NCBI RefSeq assembly: GCF_019933235.1
Contig: NZ_CP082945.1
Span: 3,658,001-3,722,000 of the forward strand
Source: Streptomyces angustmyceticus
GTDB taxonomy: Bacteria; Actinomycetota; Actinomycetes; Streptomycetales; Streptomycetaceae
DNA: 64,000 nt
Direction of reading: 5' to 3'
Shown here: one piece after another, positions 1 through 8,032 of the stretch
Layout of the letters: each line of letters begins with the position of its first letter
How positions within the stretch are numbered: position 1 is the stretch's first letter
Position numbers and translations under genes: made by a program
Notes under the pieces: model-generated
Told to the model about the DNA's origin: nothing
The model's database searches: none
What the model saw: the letters and a program-made list of their open reading frames with translations, nothing else

Positions 1-1010
1 TTGACGTGTCCTGCGATGAAGACGTTGTCGGGCGTACCGTGCACGACAACGTCGTGGACACCATCAACACGTCTTACCCGTTCCAAATTTGAGAGAGTAC
101 GTGGATCGTAGCCGATGGTTGTCGTCTGCTTGCCGTGGTAGATCGGATGGCCGGACGGCAGTATGTCGTCACCTGCTTTGGCAGGAGGGGCCAGGGCTTT
201 CGATTCCTTTGCGTGATAGAGCTGCCAGGTACGCCGCTTGCCCATCTGGTCGATCGCTGGGCGAAGGCGGAGACCGTCGAGCTTGGTATCCGCAAGGACC
301 GCCTTGAAGCCGCCGGCGTCTCCAACAGCCTTGGCAGTGCGGGCCGCGCCACCAAATGCACCACCCAGCAAGACGCCGGTGACCCCAGCATCTCTGGCCT
401 CGGCAAGGTTGATGCCGTGTTGGTCGCCGAGGAGGTTGCGTCCGCCCTGGGCGACGACCACGTCTACGGTGATGGCTTCGATGCCGCCGATGGCGGCGGT
501 GGCCAGGACAGTTCCGGCGATCTCGGCGACGGTGGCGGAAACGGCGACGCCCGCCGTACTCGCTGCGGCGACGATCGCCTCGGTGGCGCCGAGTGCCGCG
601 ACCTCGGTGATGCCGCCGGTGAAGACGGCCAGGGCCGTACCGACGACCAGGACCGCACCGGCGATCTCCAGCTCGTGCTCGATCTTCTTCTTGGCCTCGG
701 CGACCTGGTCGGCGTACTTGTCCAGGGCCTTGGCCATGTCGCGGGCGGCGCTGGCTACGTCGTCAAGGTAGCCCTTGCCACCGCCGTGGTATTTGCGCCA
801 GAACTCCCCGAACGAATCGATCGACTTGCCCTTGTTGTTGTCGATTACGTCCTGGGCCCTCTTGTGGCAGGCGGCCGTGCAGTCCTCGACGTCGTCGGCG
901 AAGGTGCGCCAAGCGCGGGCGGCCTCCCGGAGTTCGTCCTCGTCGCCCTCCGGCCACCACATGCCAGTGAGGTCCTGGACGATCTCCTTGGCCTTGTCGC
1001 CAGCGCCCAT
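1..1010 (-). CDS. Putative type VII-linked toxin-like protein, cut by left edge
   Basis: About 336 residues are visible and the C-terminus lies beyond the window. The N-terminal ~110 residues are helical and rich in Trp, Glu and Lys (GMWWPEGDED near residue 16, FGEFWRKYHGG near 68), like ESX/LXG-type secretion domains. A hydrophobic Ala/Gly/Val stretch follows (about 120-190), then a basic linker. The visible end reads VVVHGTPDNVFIAGH, which resembles the His-containing strand of caspase-like (clan CD) toxin domains; the matching Cys would lie outside the window. The ATG overlaps the stop of the upstream WXG100 gene (ATGA), so the two are probably translationally coupled. The toxin role is inferred from architecture and partner, not shown by a known catalytic site. 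Confidence 0.7.
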   Translation of the reverse strand, partial: MGAGDKAKEIVQDLTGMWWPEGDEDELREAARAWRTFADDVEDCTAACHKRAQDVIDNNKGKSIDSFGEFWRKYHGGGKGYLDDVASAARDMAKALDKYADQVAEAKKKIEHELEIAGAVLVVGTALAVFTGGITEVAALGATEAIVAAASTAGVAVSATVAEIAGTVLATAAIGGIEAITVDVVVAQGGRNLLGDQHGINLAEARDAGVTGVLLGGAFGGAARTAKAVGDAGGFKAVLADTKLDGLRLRPAIDQMGKRRTWQLYHAKESKALAPPAKAGDDILPSGHPIYHGKQTTTIGYDPRTLSNLERVRRVDGVHDVVVHGTPDNVFIAGHV

Positions 1011-1327
1011 CACTTACCGCCCTCAAAGCCGGACTTGGCTGAGTGGTCAGCGTCTTCGTGGTTGGCTGCCATGTCGTTCATGGCCTTGGTGATGCTGGAC
1101 AGGCCCTTGACCAGGGCCGCGGCCGCCTTCTCGATCTGCGCCCGGTGCGGGGCGTAGGCGTGCTCGAACTTCTTGCCCTGCTCGTCACCGCCCCACGGCT
1201 CCCCCAGCCCGCCGAGCGTGTGGCGAAGCTTGGTCGCCGCCCGCTCCAAGGCGACAGACTCTCGGTGGAATGTTGGAGCGGCGGACTTGAGTTGGTCGGT
1301 GTCTACGTCAAAGCCGTCGCCAGCCAT
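1010..1327 (-). CDS. WXG100 family (EsxA-like) protein
   Basis: A 105-residue protein of the usual ESAT-6/WXG100 size, predicted to form a helical hairpin. The turn carries EPWGGDEQGKKF (near residues 43-54), the W-x-G signature followed by the conserved D/E-x-x-G-x-x-F. ATG at 1327 is preceded by GGGGAGG seven bases away; in-frame starts further upstream lie in poorly coding sequence. Proteins of this family are exported as dimers or as partners of larger effectors by type VII secretion. It overlaps the downstream toxin-like gene by 4 bases, the usual layout for a chaperone-like Esx protein and its effector. No ESX ATPase gene is visible, so export would use machinery encoded elsewhere. Confidence 0.85.
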   Translation of the reverse strand: MAGDGFDVDTDQLKSAAPTFHRESVALERAATKLRHTLGGLGEPWGGDEQGKKFEHAYAPHRAQIEKAAAALVKGLSSITKAMNDMAANHEDADHSAKSGFEGGK

Positions 1328-1601
1328 GCCGTGCCTCCCCCTTGGCCGTGTACTCGTAACGCGTCGCGATCCGCCGACAATGCTTCGGCTCACAGATAGC
1401 GACCCTCGCATACAGCACTGACAATCGCCCTGGTGGGAGCGCATTTCAGCCACGGTGCAGCACCGCCCAGCAGTAGGCCCAGGGCAAGACCGCAGCCCCC
1501 TACCAGCCGGATTGTGGCAGGGGGCGATGCACCAAGCTCACGTCCAACCACTCGCTGCACGGCCGCAGCGAGCCACGGTCATGCAGCGGCGTATTGGGCA
1601 G

Positions 1602-3317
1602 CTAGCGACGCGGGCGGCGCTGCTGCGCGGCCGGTGCCGTAGTTGCCGCCGTTGGCTGGGCGAAGTCAGGCCCGAGGGGCGGGTGCGGGGCCGCGGTGGT
1701 GGTGCGGAGGCGGGCTGCTGCGGCGCGGCGGTTGGGGATGGGGTTGCGTCCGGTGTGCTGGATGCGGGTGATCAGGACGCGGGCGGGTTGGCGGGCGGTG
1801 GCCAGTTCGCGTTGGGCGGCTGCTTCCTTGAGGAGTTGGTGGGGTTTGTGGCCGCGGGCTTCGGCGTCGGCGAGGACGGTGGCGAGGGCCGGCCAGCCGG
1901 TGTCGGTGAGGATCTGCTCGGCGTGTTCGGGGATGGCGGCGCGTATGTCTCTGGCCAGAGAGCGACGGGTCTCCTCCTTCGGCTGCCGTTGCGCGAGGTC
2001 TGTGAGTTCCGGGGTGAGGGCGTGGTCGGCGGCGCTCTGAAGGTGCTGGAGGGCTTGGCGAGCGGCGTCGGCTTGGTGGGCGTGGCCCTTGGCCTCGTGC
2101 CAGCGTCCCGCGACGATTGCGGCCCAGACGAGCGCTGCGACCAGGGCGGCGAGGGCGCTGCCGTCGGGGCCGGTGGCGGTGTGGGCGATGTCGCGGGCCG
2201 CGTTGCGCAGAGTGTGGGCGGCTCGGTCTTCTGCCCGGATCTGGGAGCGCTGGGCGCGTGCGAACGCCTTCGAGGCGGCTTGAAGTTCAGCGCGCAGGTC
2301 GGCGGGTGCCTTCTGGGCGGTGGCTTCGATCAGTTCACCGAGCGCGGTGATGTGTGCCTGGGCTCGTGCGTCGTCGGCAAGGTCGGTGTGGAGACTGTCG
2401 AGGGCGTCAGTTGCGCGGTGCCAGGGGCTGCTGGGCTGGGTGCGGCGGGCGGTGGGGTGCTCTTCGGGCTGGCTGGATTCGAGGCGGGCCTTGATCTTGG
2501 GAAGGGAGAGATCAGGGGCGATCTTTCCGCCGGGGTGGAAAATCTGCTCGTCGTCCTTGTTGAGATCGCCGGGGCGTCCGACGGCGTAGCCGAGGAGGTC
2601 ACCGGACGGGCCCCGCTTGGCCTTGACTCGGATGCCCTCGGCTTCGAGATAGGCGAGGAGTTCCTCGGCGCTCTTCGCGTGGGGGACAGCGGCGCGGATG
2701 CGGTCCTGGAGCCACTCCTTGCTGGTCTGCTCCCAGCCGAGGCGCTGGGCCTTGTGCATCTCGGCCTGGGTGGGGCGCCGGGTGCCGGTGCGATCGCCCT
2801 TCTTCAGGCGGCGCAGACCGTAGTCCTTCTCGATCTCGCGGCATGCGTCGCCGACGCGGATGCCGCTGTCATGGAGTTTGGGGCGGCGGCCGTCTTCGCG
2901 GACGGCGGTGGCGAGGATGTGGATGTGGTCGTCTGCGTGGCGTACGGCGATCCAGCGGCAGGCCAGGTCATCACCGGCAGGGGCGATGTCGGCCGCGGCG
3001 ACGACGCGCTGGGCGATCTCGCCCCATTCGGCATCAGAGAGGTAGCGGTCTTCGGGTGCGGCACGGACGGGGCAGTGCCAGACGTGGTCGGTGACAGGCT
3101 TGCCGAACTCGCTGTTGCGCAGGCGGACGGGCTCGTCGAGGTGGCGGGCGAGTTCGGTGAGGGTAGCCATCTCATCGCGGCCGGGATCGGGCATGCCGAG
3201 CATCACGAAGCCCGCCACGATGTGCGGATCGAAGTGTTCGTCGTGGGTTCCCCGGCCGTAGAGGTAGGCAAGCAGGCCACGGGTGTTGGCGCCGGGCGCC
3301 TTGATGGCGGCGATCAT
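1602..3317 (-). CDS. Relaxase / mobilization nuclease
   Basis: A 571-residue conjugative relaxase expected to nick the element's oriT and stay bound to the 5' end. The N-terminal ~200 residues hold candidate catalytic tyrosines (LLAYLYG, residues 15-21) and the metal-binding histidine cluster HADDHIHI (127-134), the three-His motif of relaxases. The C-terminal half is Ala/Arg-rich and probably helical, ending in a basic tail. ATG at 3317 has GGAGG nine bases upstream and overlaps the stop of mobC, so relaxase and MobC are one unit. The length and MobC partnership fit actinobacterial MOB-P-like relaxases; the exact MOB class cannot be fixed by eye. Confidence 0.9.
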   Translation of the reverse strand: MIAAIKAPGANTRGLLAYLYGRGTHDEHFDPHIVAGFVMLGMPDPGRDEMATLTELARHLDEPVRLRNSEFGKPVTDHVWHCPVRAAPEDRYLSDAEWGEIAQRVVAAADIAPAGDDLACRWIAVRHADDHIHILATAVREDGRRPKLHDSGIRVGDACREIEKDYGLRRLKKGDRTGTRRPTQAEMHKAQRLGWEQTSKEWLQDRIRAAVPHAKSAEELLAYLEAEGIRVKAKRGPSGDLLGYAVGRPGDLNKDDEQIFHPGGKIAPDLSLPKIKARLESSQPEEHPTARRTQPSSPWHRATDALDSLHTDLADDARAQAHITALGELIEATAQKAPADLRAELQAASKAFARAQRSQIRAEDRAAHTLRNAARDIAHTATGPDGSALAALVAALVWAAIVAGRWHEAKGHAHQADAARQALQHLQSAADHALTPELTDLAQRQPKEETRRSLARDIRAAIPEHAEQILTDTGWPALATVLADAEARGHKPHQLLKEAAAQRELATARQPARVLITRIQHTGRNPIPNRRAAAARLRTTTAAPHPPLGPDFAQPTAATTAPAAQQRRPRR

Positions 3318-4048
3318 GCGGCAAGGTCCTCCCCCAGGTCGGCAGGCTGGCGCAGGGCCTCGGCGATCAGTTCCAGCAGGTGGTGGAGTTCGTCGAGGCG
3401 GTGGCGTATGTCGGGTGGGGTGAGGTCGCTGTTGAGGGCGCGGGCGATCTGGTTGACGTTGACGCCGATGCGGTTGAGCTGGCGCAGGACCTGGGCGCGG
3501 AACATGTGCGTGCGGCGGCGATCCTCGGACAGGGGCAGGTTGGCGGTGAACCGTCCGGCGATGAAGGCCAGGACGACATCGGCGGCGAAGCCGGATTCAC
3601 CTTTGTAGCCGTGCTCGGCGGCGGCCTCATGAAGGCCGGCGTGCTCGTCGTCGGTGAACCGCAGCGGGCCGACGCGGACGGTGCGCTTGTTGCCGCCGAA
3701 GCGACGGATCGTCGGCTGGGCACTCTTCACGGCGGGCTCGCCGGTGGCAGTCTCGGCGGCACCGGCGGGGCGAAGGGTCTCGCTTTGGACGGCGTGGAGC
3801 GTGTCCGGGGCGGGGCCGCCCTCGGCCCCGCCCTCCTGGCCCGGCGTCCCCTGGCGCTGGGCCGTCTCCGCCACCCCTGGGGCGGGGACCCCCGAAGTCC
3901 GGCCTTGAGTCGGACTCGGGGTACTACTGGCTCCGCCAGGGGCCGCCCTTCCGAACGCCCGCCGCAAACGCCCCATCAGACCAGGGGACTTCGTCAGCGG
4001 CAGCGGCTCATCGAGGGTGTCCTCGGCCTGGTGTGGGTCATGCGTCAT
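3314..4048 (-). CDS. mobC: MobC-like relaxosome accessory protein
   Basis: A 244-residue protein. The first ~115 residues are Pro/Gly/Thr-rich and probably disordered. Residues ~120-165 look like a DNA-binding module (TVRVGPLRFTDDE), and LRQLNRIGVNVNQIARALN at 188-206 is the hallmark of the bacterial mobilisation protein (MobC) family. MobC proteins bind oriT, open the DNA locally and help the relaxase nick. The ATG at 4048 has GGAG seven bases upstream. Its stop overlaps the relaxase start. The long disordered N-terminus is unusual compared with short plasmid MobC proteins. Confidence 0.88.
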   Translation of the reverse strand: MTHDPHQAEDTLDEPLPLTKSPGLMGRLRRAFGRAAPGGASSTPSPTQGRTSGVPAPGVAETAQRQGTPGQEGGAEGGPAPDTLHAVQSETLRPAGAAETATGEPAVKSAQPTIRRFGGNKRTVRVGPLRFTDDEHAGLHEAAAEHGYKGESGFAADVVLAFIAGRFTANLPLSEDRRRTHMFRAQVLRQLNRIGVNVNQIARALNSDLTPPDIRHRLDELHHLLELIAEALRQPADLGEDLAA

Positions 4049-4217
4049 GGGTGTTCTCCGGAAGGGACGAGCGGGGCAGGCGGGCTGACGGGGAAGGTTG
4101 GGCAGAGCCGGCGGTCACCGCCTCGCCCACAGGTGTGGATGACTGGGCGGTGAGCGTGACGGTGACCGGCTGGTGGGGTGACCGGAAGGGGTTCCGGCCA
4201 CCCCCTAGGGCAAGCGG

Positions 4218-5072
4218 TCAGTCCCTATCGGGGCCGGTGCCGGAAGCGGCTTCGAGCTCGCGTCGAAGGACTTCCATCACCTCGGTCAGCCGTTCCCCGC
4301 TGACCGTCAGTCCCTTGGCCCGTATGGCCTTTTGGACAAGGGCCCGGGTGGCTTTGCCCTGCTCTGCAGCGGCGATACGACCGATCTCCACGAGTTCCTC
4401 GACCGTGGCCCCAGCTGGGCGGCCCCCACGTGGCTTGCTGTCCGATTCCCGGAGCTGAGGTTCCGGCGACCGGGCGGAACTGCCAGCCAGTGGCTCAGTG
4501 GCACGGACAGCAGCATTGGTCGCTGCCTCCGGTCCCTCATCCAACGCCGTTCCCAGTCGGCCGATCGGCTGGTCGACCAGCTGGTGGATCTGCCGCATCA
4601 GGACGCCGAAGGCCAGCAGCGCGGCGGTCGGGGGTACGGCAGCGACCACATAGTCGAGCAGGGGCTTCACTCCAGGCCCGCCGACTCCGCTGACCCCAGC
4701 CACGTTCAGCGCGATGGAACCGACCGACCCGGTGGCCGTGAGGGCGATGGCCCACCCATCGGTGAGCCGCCGCAGGCCCGCGCGGAGCATCAGCAACTCC
4801 CCCGCGACGATGAACGCGTCCAACGTCGCGGGCCAGGCCCATTGGCGTACGGGGGAACTCTTGAGCCCGTGCTGCCCGGCGACCTCGGCGAGGTGCGCGT
4901 AGGAGAGCCAGAACCCACCGGCGGTCAGGGCGACGATGACGGTTCCCGCCGCGACGAGCGCATACTGCTCGGCGGTCTGTTTGGTCATCACCTGCTTCCC
5001 TCCTGGCCTAAAAGCGCGGCTCCCACCGGTGTCCTGATCGGTGTGGTCGGCGAGTGGTGCGAGGGTGGTCAA
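4218..5072 (-). CDS. SpdB-like DUF2637 membrane protein
   Basis: 284 residues if translation starts at the TTG (5072), which has AGGAGAAC eight bases upstream. An internal ATG at 4988 (residue 29) also has AGGAGG at good spacing, so a 256-residue form is equally possible. Four hydrophobic segments lie between about residues 37 and 165 (for example YALVAAGTVIVALTAGGFWL). The C-terminal ~100 residues are soluble and charged (RGGRPAGATVEELVEIGRIAA), like a helix-turn-helix-type tail. The layout matches DUF2637/SpdB proteins of Streptomyces plasmids and integrative elements, where Spd proteins help spread DNA between hyphal compartments. The role is inferred from family and position. Confidence 0.78.
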   Translation of the reverse strand: MTTLAPLADHTDQDTGGSRAFRPGGKQVMTKQTAEQYALVAAGTVIVALTAGGFWLSYAHLAEVAGQHGLKSSPVRQWAWPATLDAFIVAGELLMLRAGLRRLTDGWAIALTATGSVGSIALNVAGVSGVGGPGVKPLLDYVVAAVPPTAALLAFGVLMRQIHQLVDQPIGRLGTALDEGPEAATNAAVRATEPLAGSSARSPEPQLRESDSKPRGGRPAGATVEELVEIGRIAAAEQGKATRALVQKAIRAKGLTVSGERLTEVMEVLRRELEAASGTGPDRD

Positions 5073-5101
5073 GCGGGGTTCTCCTGTGGTGGTGGCGTGG
5101 T

Positions 5102-5446
5102 CCGTCTTGGCCGTCTTGGCCGTTGAAACCGCAGGTCAGGGTGAGTACGGCACAGGTGCTGGCGTTCCGTCTCGGCGGCGGTGCCGACGTATTGCGGCAC
5201 CGCCGCCCTCGGGTTGGAGCGTGGGGGTGGCAGTGGACGGGGCGGATCCGTCTTCCGTCTTGGCCGAAGCTCCTGTGACCTGCGGCGATACGGCGGGGAC
5301 GCCTAGGACGGCGCAAGACGGAGGTGGGAGACGTCCTGGCGGTCAGCGCGCCGTTGGTCATCGCGTTGCCGTCTTGAGCCTGGCTGCCGTATTACCGACA
5401 TGCCGTTTGACCTGCGGGATCACGGCAGGGACGGCAAGGACGGCAA
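5102..5446. repeat. Three-copy repeat cluster, possible origin or operator
   Basis: The 389-base gap between the SpdB-like gene and the DUF3631 gene has no credible ORF. It holds three ~37-base elements starting TGACCTGCGG: one inverted copy (5102-5138, on the minus strand) and two direct copies (5276-5312 and 5408-5446). All share TGACCTGCGG, a variable 4-base step, ACGGC, then (A/G)GACGGC-type half-repeats. Extra CCGTCTTG(G/C)C motifs lie at 5102-5120, 5248-5265 and near 5370. Iteron-like spacing beside a P-loop ATPase gene fits a replication origin, oriT or autoregulatory operator. Which of these it is cannot be decided from sequence. Confidence 0.7.
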
Positions 5447-5461
5447 CCGGAGGGGCGGGGC

Positions 5462-6772
5462 TCAGCCCGAGCTGGGCGTGGGACCGGCGTCGACCGGGTG
5501 CACGGTGGGGCAGTAGCGCCGCCACGCGTCGAGGAACTTGTTGCGCATGTAGCCCTTGAGCTGCCTTCCGTCGGCCATGCGCACGTTGCCGGGCCGAATG
5601 TCGAAGTCGCGCAGCATCCTGCTGAGCTCTCGGGCCGTTAGGCCGTCACGTCCCCGCTCCGCCCACGGGGCTTCGGCGTCTTGGCGCAGGTGGTGGAGGA
5701 GGTCCCCTGTGGACAGGCTGTCCACCTCACGCTGGGCGAAGAAGACCCGGCGGATGTCGGCGAGGATTCGTGCACCACTGGGGTGGTCCTCCTCGGCCGC
5801 CACTTCGGCATTGACCATCCGCACGCAGGCGACCCGCGCCACCCGGGGCCAGCGACCGCCTGCCAGATCGGCGACGATCACCAGGGGCTCCCACGTGTCT
5901 GCGGCGCGGTCTTCGACCGGCATGTCCGGCTCCAGGTTCGCGGCCTCCTCCAGCAGCGGCCTGGCCCACGCGTGGATGCGGTCGCGTATCTCGTGCAGGG
6001 CGGGGATGTCGCGGCGGGAGCGGAAGGGCCGGACCTTCTCGCCCTCGGCCCGGCGCCGCATGCGGATCACCACCGAACGGTCCATGACCGTGTCAGGCAG
6101 GTCACCGATTCCCGCGATGGCCGCCATGGCGAAGGTGGCGAACTTGTGCGGGGTGTGGTCGTTGCCGACGACTCGGGTGACGTACCGGCCGCGCTGATGA
6201 CCGGCGTTGAGCAGGCCACGCGTCTCCTCGTTCTTCTCCGCCACCTTCGGGCCGAAGATGGTGTCGGCCTCGTCCACCAGCAGCGTCGGCGGCTCCTCCT
6301 CATTGATCGAGCGGAAGATGGCCGCCGGTGTGGTGTTGATGGTCAACATCGGCTCGTGGACCGTCTCGGTCAGCACGTCCAGAAGCCGCGACTTGCCGCA
6401 GCGCTTCGCCGGCCCCACCACCGCCAGACGCGGGGCGTGCTGCCACGCGGGCTGGAGATGCGTCGCCGCCACCCACAGAGTGATCGCGTCCAGCGCCTCC
6501 GACGAGGGCGGGATCACGAACTGGGCTACCTGGGAGCGCAGTTCGTCCAGCAGATTCGAACCAGCTGTCGGCTCCGCGTCGGGTAGATCCTCCAGCTCGC
6601 TCGCGGCATCCGCCTCGTCTACGCTGCGTTCGCCCGCACCCCCGCTCGGGTCTGCCTCGGCGCTGTCGGCCTGCACTGCGCGCATGTGGGCGCCGGGCTG
6701 GCCGGGGATGGCCGTGGCGGGCCAGCCCGCTCGGGCGGGGGCGGAATAGGACTCGGGGTTCTCGGGTTGCAC
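5462..6772 (-). CDS. DUF3631 P-loop ATPase (replication/maintenance protein of element)
   Basis: 436 residues from GTG at 6772, chosen because GAGGAG lies seven bases upstream; the open frame extends to 7084 but that part has no RBS and overlaps the HTH gene. Walker A is GPAKRCGKSRL (about 120-130) and Walker B TLLVDEAD (about 163-170), followed by an AAA-like core (ITRVVG.., DRSVVIRMRRR). The C-terminal ~100 residues resemble a winged-helix region (LTARELSRMLRDFDIRP). DUF3631 proteins are frequent in actinobacterial integrative elements and often have primase-helicase-like roles. Function here is inferred from fold and from the neighbouring repeat cluster. Confidence 0.85.
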   Translation of the reverse strand: MQPENPESYSAPARAGWPATAIPGQPGAHMRAVQADSAEADPSGGAGERSVDEADAASELEDLPDAEPTAGSNLLDELRSQVAQFVIPPSSEALDAITLWVAATHLQPAWQHAPRLAVVGPAKRCGKSRLLDVLTETVHEPMLTINTTPAAIFRSINEEEPPTLLVDEADTIFGPKVAEKNEETRGLLNAGHQRGRYVTRVVGNDHTPHKFATFAMAAIAGIGDLPDTVMDRSVVIRMRRRAEGEKVRPFRSRRDIPALHEIRDRIHAWARPLLEEAANLEPDMPVEDRAADTWEPLVIVADLAGGRWPRVARVACVRMVNAEVAAEEDHPSGARILADIRRVFFAQREVDSLSTGDLLHHLRQDAEAPWAERGRDGLTARELSRMLRDFDIRPGNVRMADGRQLKGYMRNKFLDAWRRYCPTVHPVDAGPTPSSG

Positions 6773-6856
6773 TGGGCGGCTCCTCGTCTGGCGGTGTCGG
6801 GCTTGCACGCCCCTACTGCCGGGTCGGTTCTCATGGGATTGCTGGGGAGCCTTGGG

Positions 6857-6882
6857 GCCTCCGGCGTTGCACCGCCGGAGGC
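6857..6882 (-). terminator. Strong hairpin between HTH gene and ATPase gene
   Basis: A perfect 10-base stem GCCTCCGGCG / CGCCGGAGGC closes on a 6-base loop, and outer GGGAG/CTCCC bases can extend it. It lies after the excisionase-like gene and 85 bases before the DUF3631 start. It could attenuate or end transcription between them. There is no clear U tract. Confidence 0.5.
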
Positions 6883-7005
6883 TCTCCCCCTTCTCGCGGG
6901 CGCCTCGGTACCGCGAGCGACCACGGACAGTACGTCCACGCCACGCCACAGTCCAGCGTTTCTGTGTCAGCTCAGCGCAGAAGCGTCTGCTACGCACGAG
7001 ACGCT

Positions 7006-7236
7006 TCACGCTGCCAGCCCCAGCAGGGCCAACAGGTCCGCGGTCACCACCCGGTAGGCGTTGCCGAGTCGCAGCACCTTGCATGGGTACTGACCACGCT
7101 TGGCGAGCTCGTACCCCTTGCTCCGCCCCAGCCCCAACGCCCGGTTGCCTGTCTCCAGGTCTACGGCGGCTGGAAGCTCCAGAAGCTCCTCGCGGCTCAT
7201 CCCCTTCGCTCGCCCGCCAGCTTCGTTCTCGCGCAT
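7006..7236 (-). CDS. Excisionase-like helix-turn-helix protein
   Basis: A 76-residue protein with ATG at 7236, preceded by GGAG at six bases; a second ATG at 7200 would give 64 residues. The core reads ALGLGRSKGYELAKRGQYPCKVLRLGNAYRV, the AlpA/MerR-like winged helix in which the strand after the recognition helix contacts DNA. Small proteins of this type next to an integrase act as recombination directionality factors (Xis). It is divergent from the XRE regulator with 94 bases between them, so both may share one control region. Start choice is moderately certain. Confidence 0.8.
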   Translation of the reverse strand: MRENEAGGRAKGMSREELLELPAAVDLETGNRALGLGRSKGYELAKRGQYPCKVLRLGNAYRVVTADLLALLGLAA

Positions 7237-7318
7237 GCGCGCTCCATCCACGACTGAGCCCTCGGCGAACGCGACCATCGCGCCCGTCTCCAGGTCACGA
7301 AATCAACGTTAGGCGAGC

Positions 7319-7338
7319 TAATGTGTCTGTATGACACA
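7319..7338 (+). promoter_or_regulatory. -10 box and palindromic operator over regulator start
   Basis: TAATGT (7319-7324) lies exactly six bases before the ATG at 7331, as expected for a leaderless transcript. Overlapping it, TGTGTC-tgtat-GACACA (7322-7338) is a perfect 6+6 inverted repeat that covers the -10 box and start codon. Binding here would block transcription of the XRE gene and the integrase behind it, which suggests autorepression. Confidence 0.55.
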
Positions 7339-8032
7339 ACGCCGTAGCGACCATGGATACGAGAAGGCCGAAGACGAGGACGACGTCCTTGAGTGGGTGG
7401 ACCAGGTCATGGCCACCGTGGCCGGCGAGGTCCGCAGACGACGGAGGGAACTGGGTTGGAGCGCGCAGGACTTGGCCGACAAGTGCGAGGAGATCGGCCA
7501 CCCGATCCCCCGCAACGTGATCGCCAACATGGAGTCCGGACGCCGCTCCAACCTGCCCTTGGTCGACGTCATGGTGTTGGCCGAGGCCCTGAACACGCCC
7601 CCTATCTGCCTCGTCTATCCCGTCGGCTACGTCGACCAAGTGCAGCGGCTCCCGCTCCAGCACCCCACCTCCACCCTGAATGCCCTGCACTGGTTCACCG
7701 GAGAGGACACCGAACTCGGCACAGACGACGACATGCTCCGCTACTTCCGCGCCCACCACGCTGCTGAGGAGCAACTGCAGAGCGCGCGACGCGATGAGGA
7801 GTACGCGCGCTACCACGCCGAGACCGCCCCGAACGCCGACCGAAAGGCCGAGGCCCTCCGCGCTCAGGCTCGTGCCGCCGAGGCGGCCGACGGCGCCGCG
7901 AACCGTCTGCGCAGGATCCGCGCCTTCATTCAGGAAGAGGGCGTCACGCCTCCCTTCCTATGGCCCGACCTTGCCGCCGCAATCGATTCACCCGGGAGCG
8001 ATCCCGATATCACCGAGGAGAATGATCTTTGA
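7331..8032 (+). CDS. XRE-family transcriptional regulator
   Basis: 233 residues. An N-terminal Cro/C1-type HTH spans about residues 28-80 (RRRRELGWSAQDLADKCEE, PRNVIANMESGRR). A middle segment with HWFTGEDTEL follows, then a long charged coiled coil (about 140-200, AEEQLQSARRDEEYARYHAE). This layout is common just before integrases of Streptomyces integrative elements, where the regulator controls integrase and transfer genes. Its TGA overlaps the integrase TTG start by one base each way, so the two are co-translated. A palindrome at its own start suggests autoregulation. Confidence 0.88.
   Translation: MTQRRSDHGYEKAEDEDDVLEWVDQVMATVAGEVRRRRRELGWSAQDLADKCEEIGHPIPRNVIANMESGRRSNLPLVDVMVLAEALNTPPICLVYPVGYVDQVQRLPLQHPTSTLNALHWFTGEDTELGTDDDMLRYFRAHHAAEEQLQSARRDEEYARYHAETAPNADRKAEALRAQARAAEAADGAANRLRRIRAFIQEEGVTPPFLWPDLAAAIDSPGSDPDITEENDL

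Noticed and set aside
1..1600. Left attachment repeat of the element
   Set aside because: No copy of the tRNA-Thr 3' sequence was found in this part or anywhere else left of the tRNA, so the element must extend beyond the window.
5102..5446. CRISPR-like interpretation of the repeat cluster
   Set aside because: Only three imperfect copies in mixed orientation, with irregular spacing.
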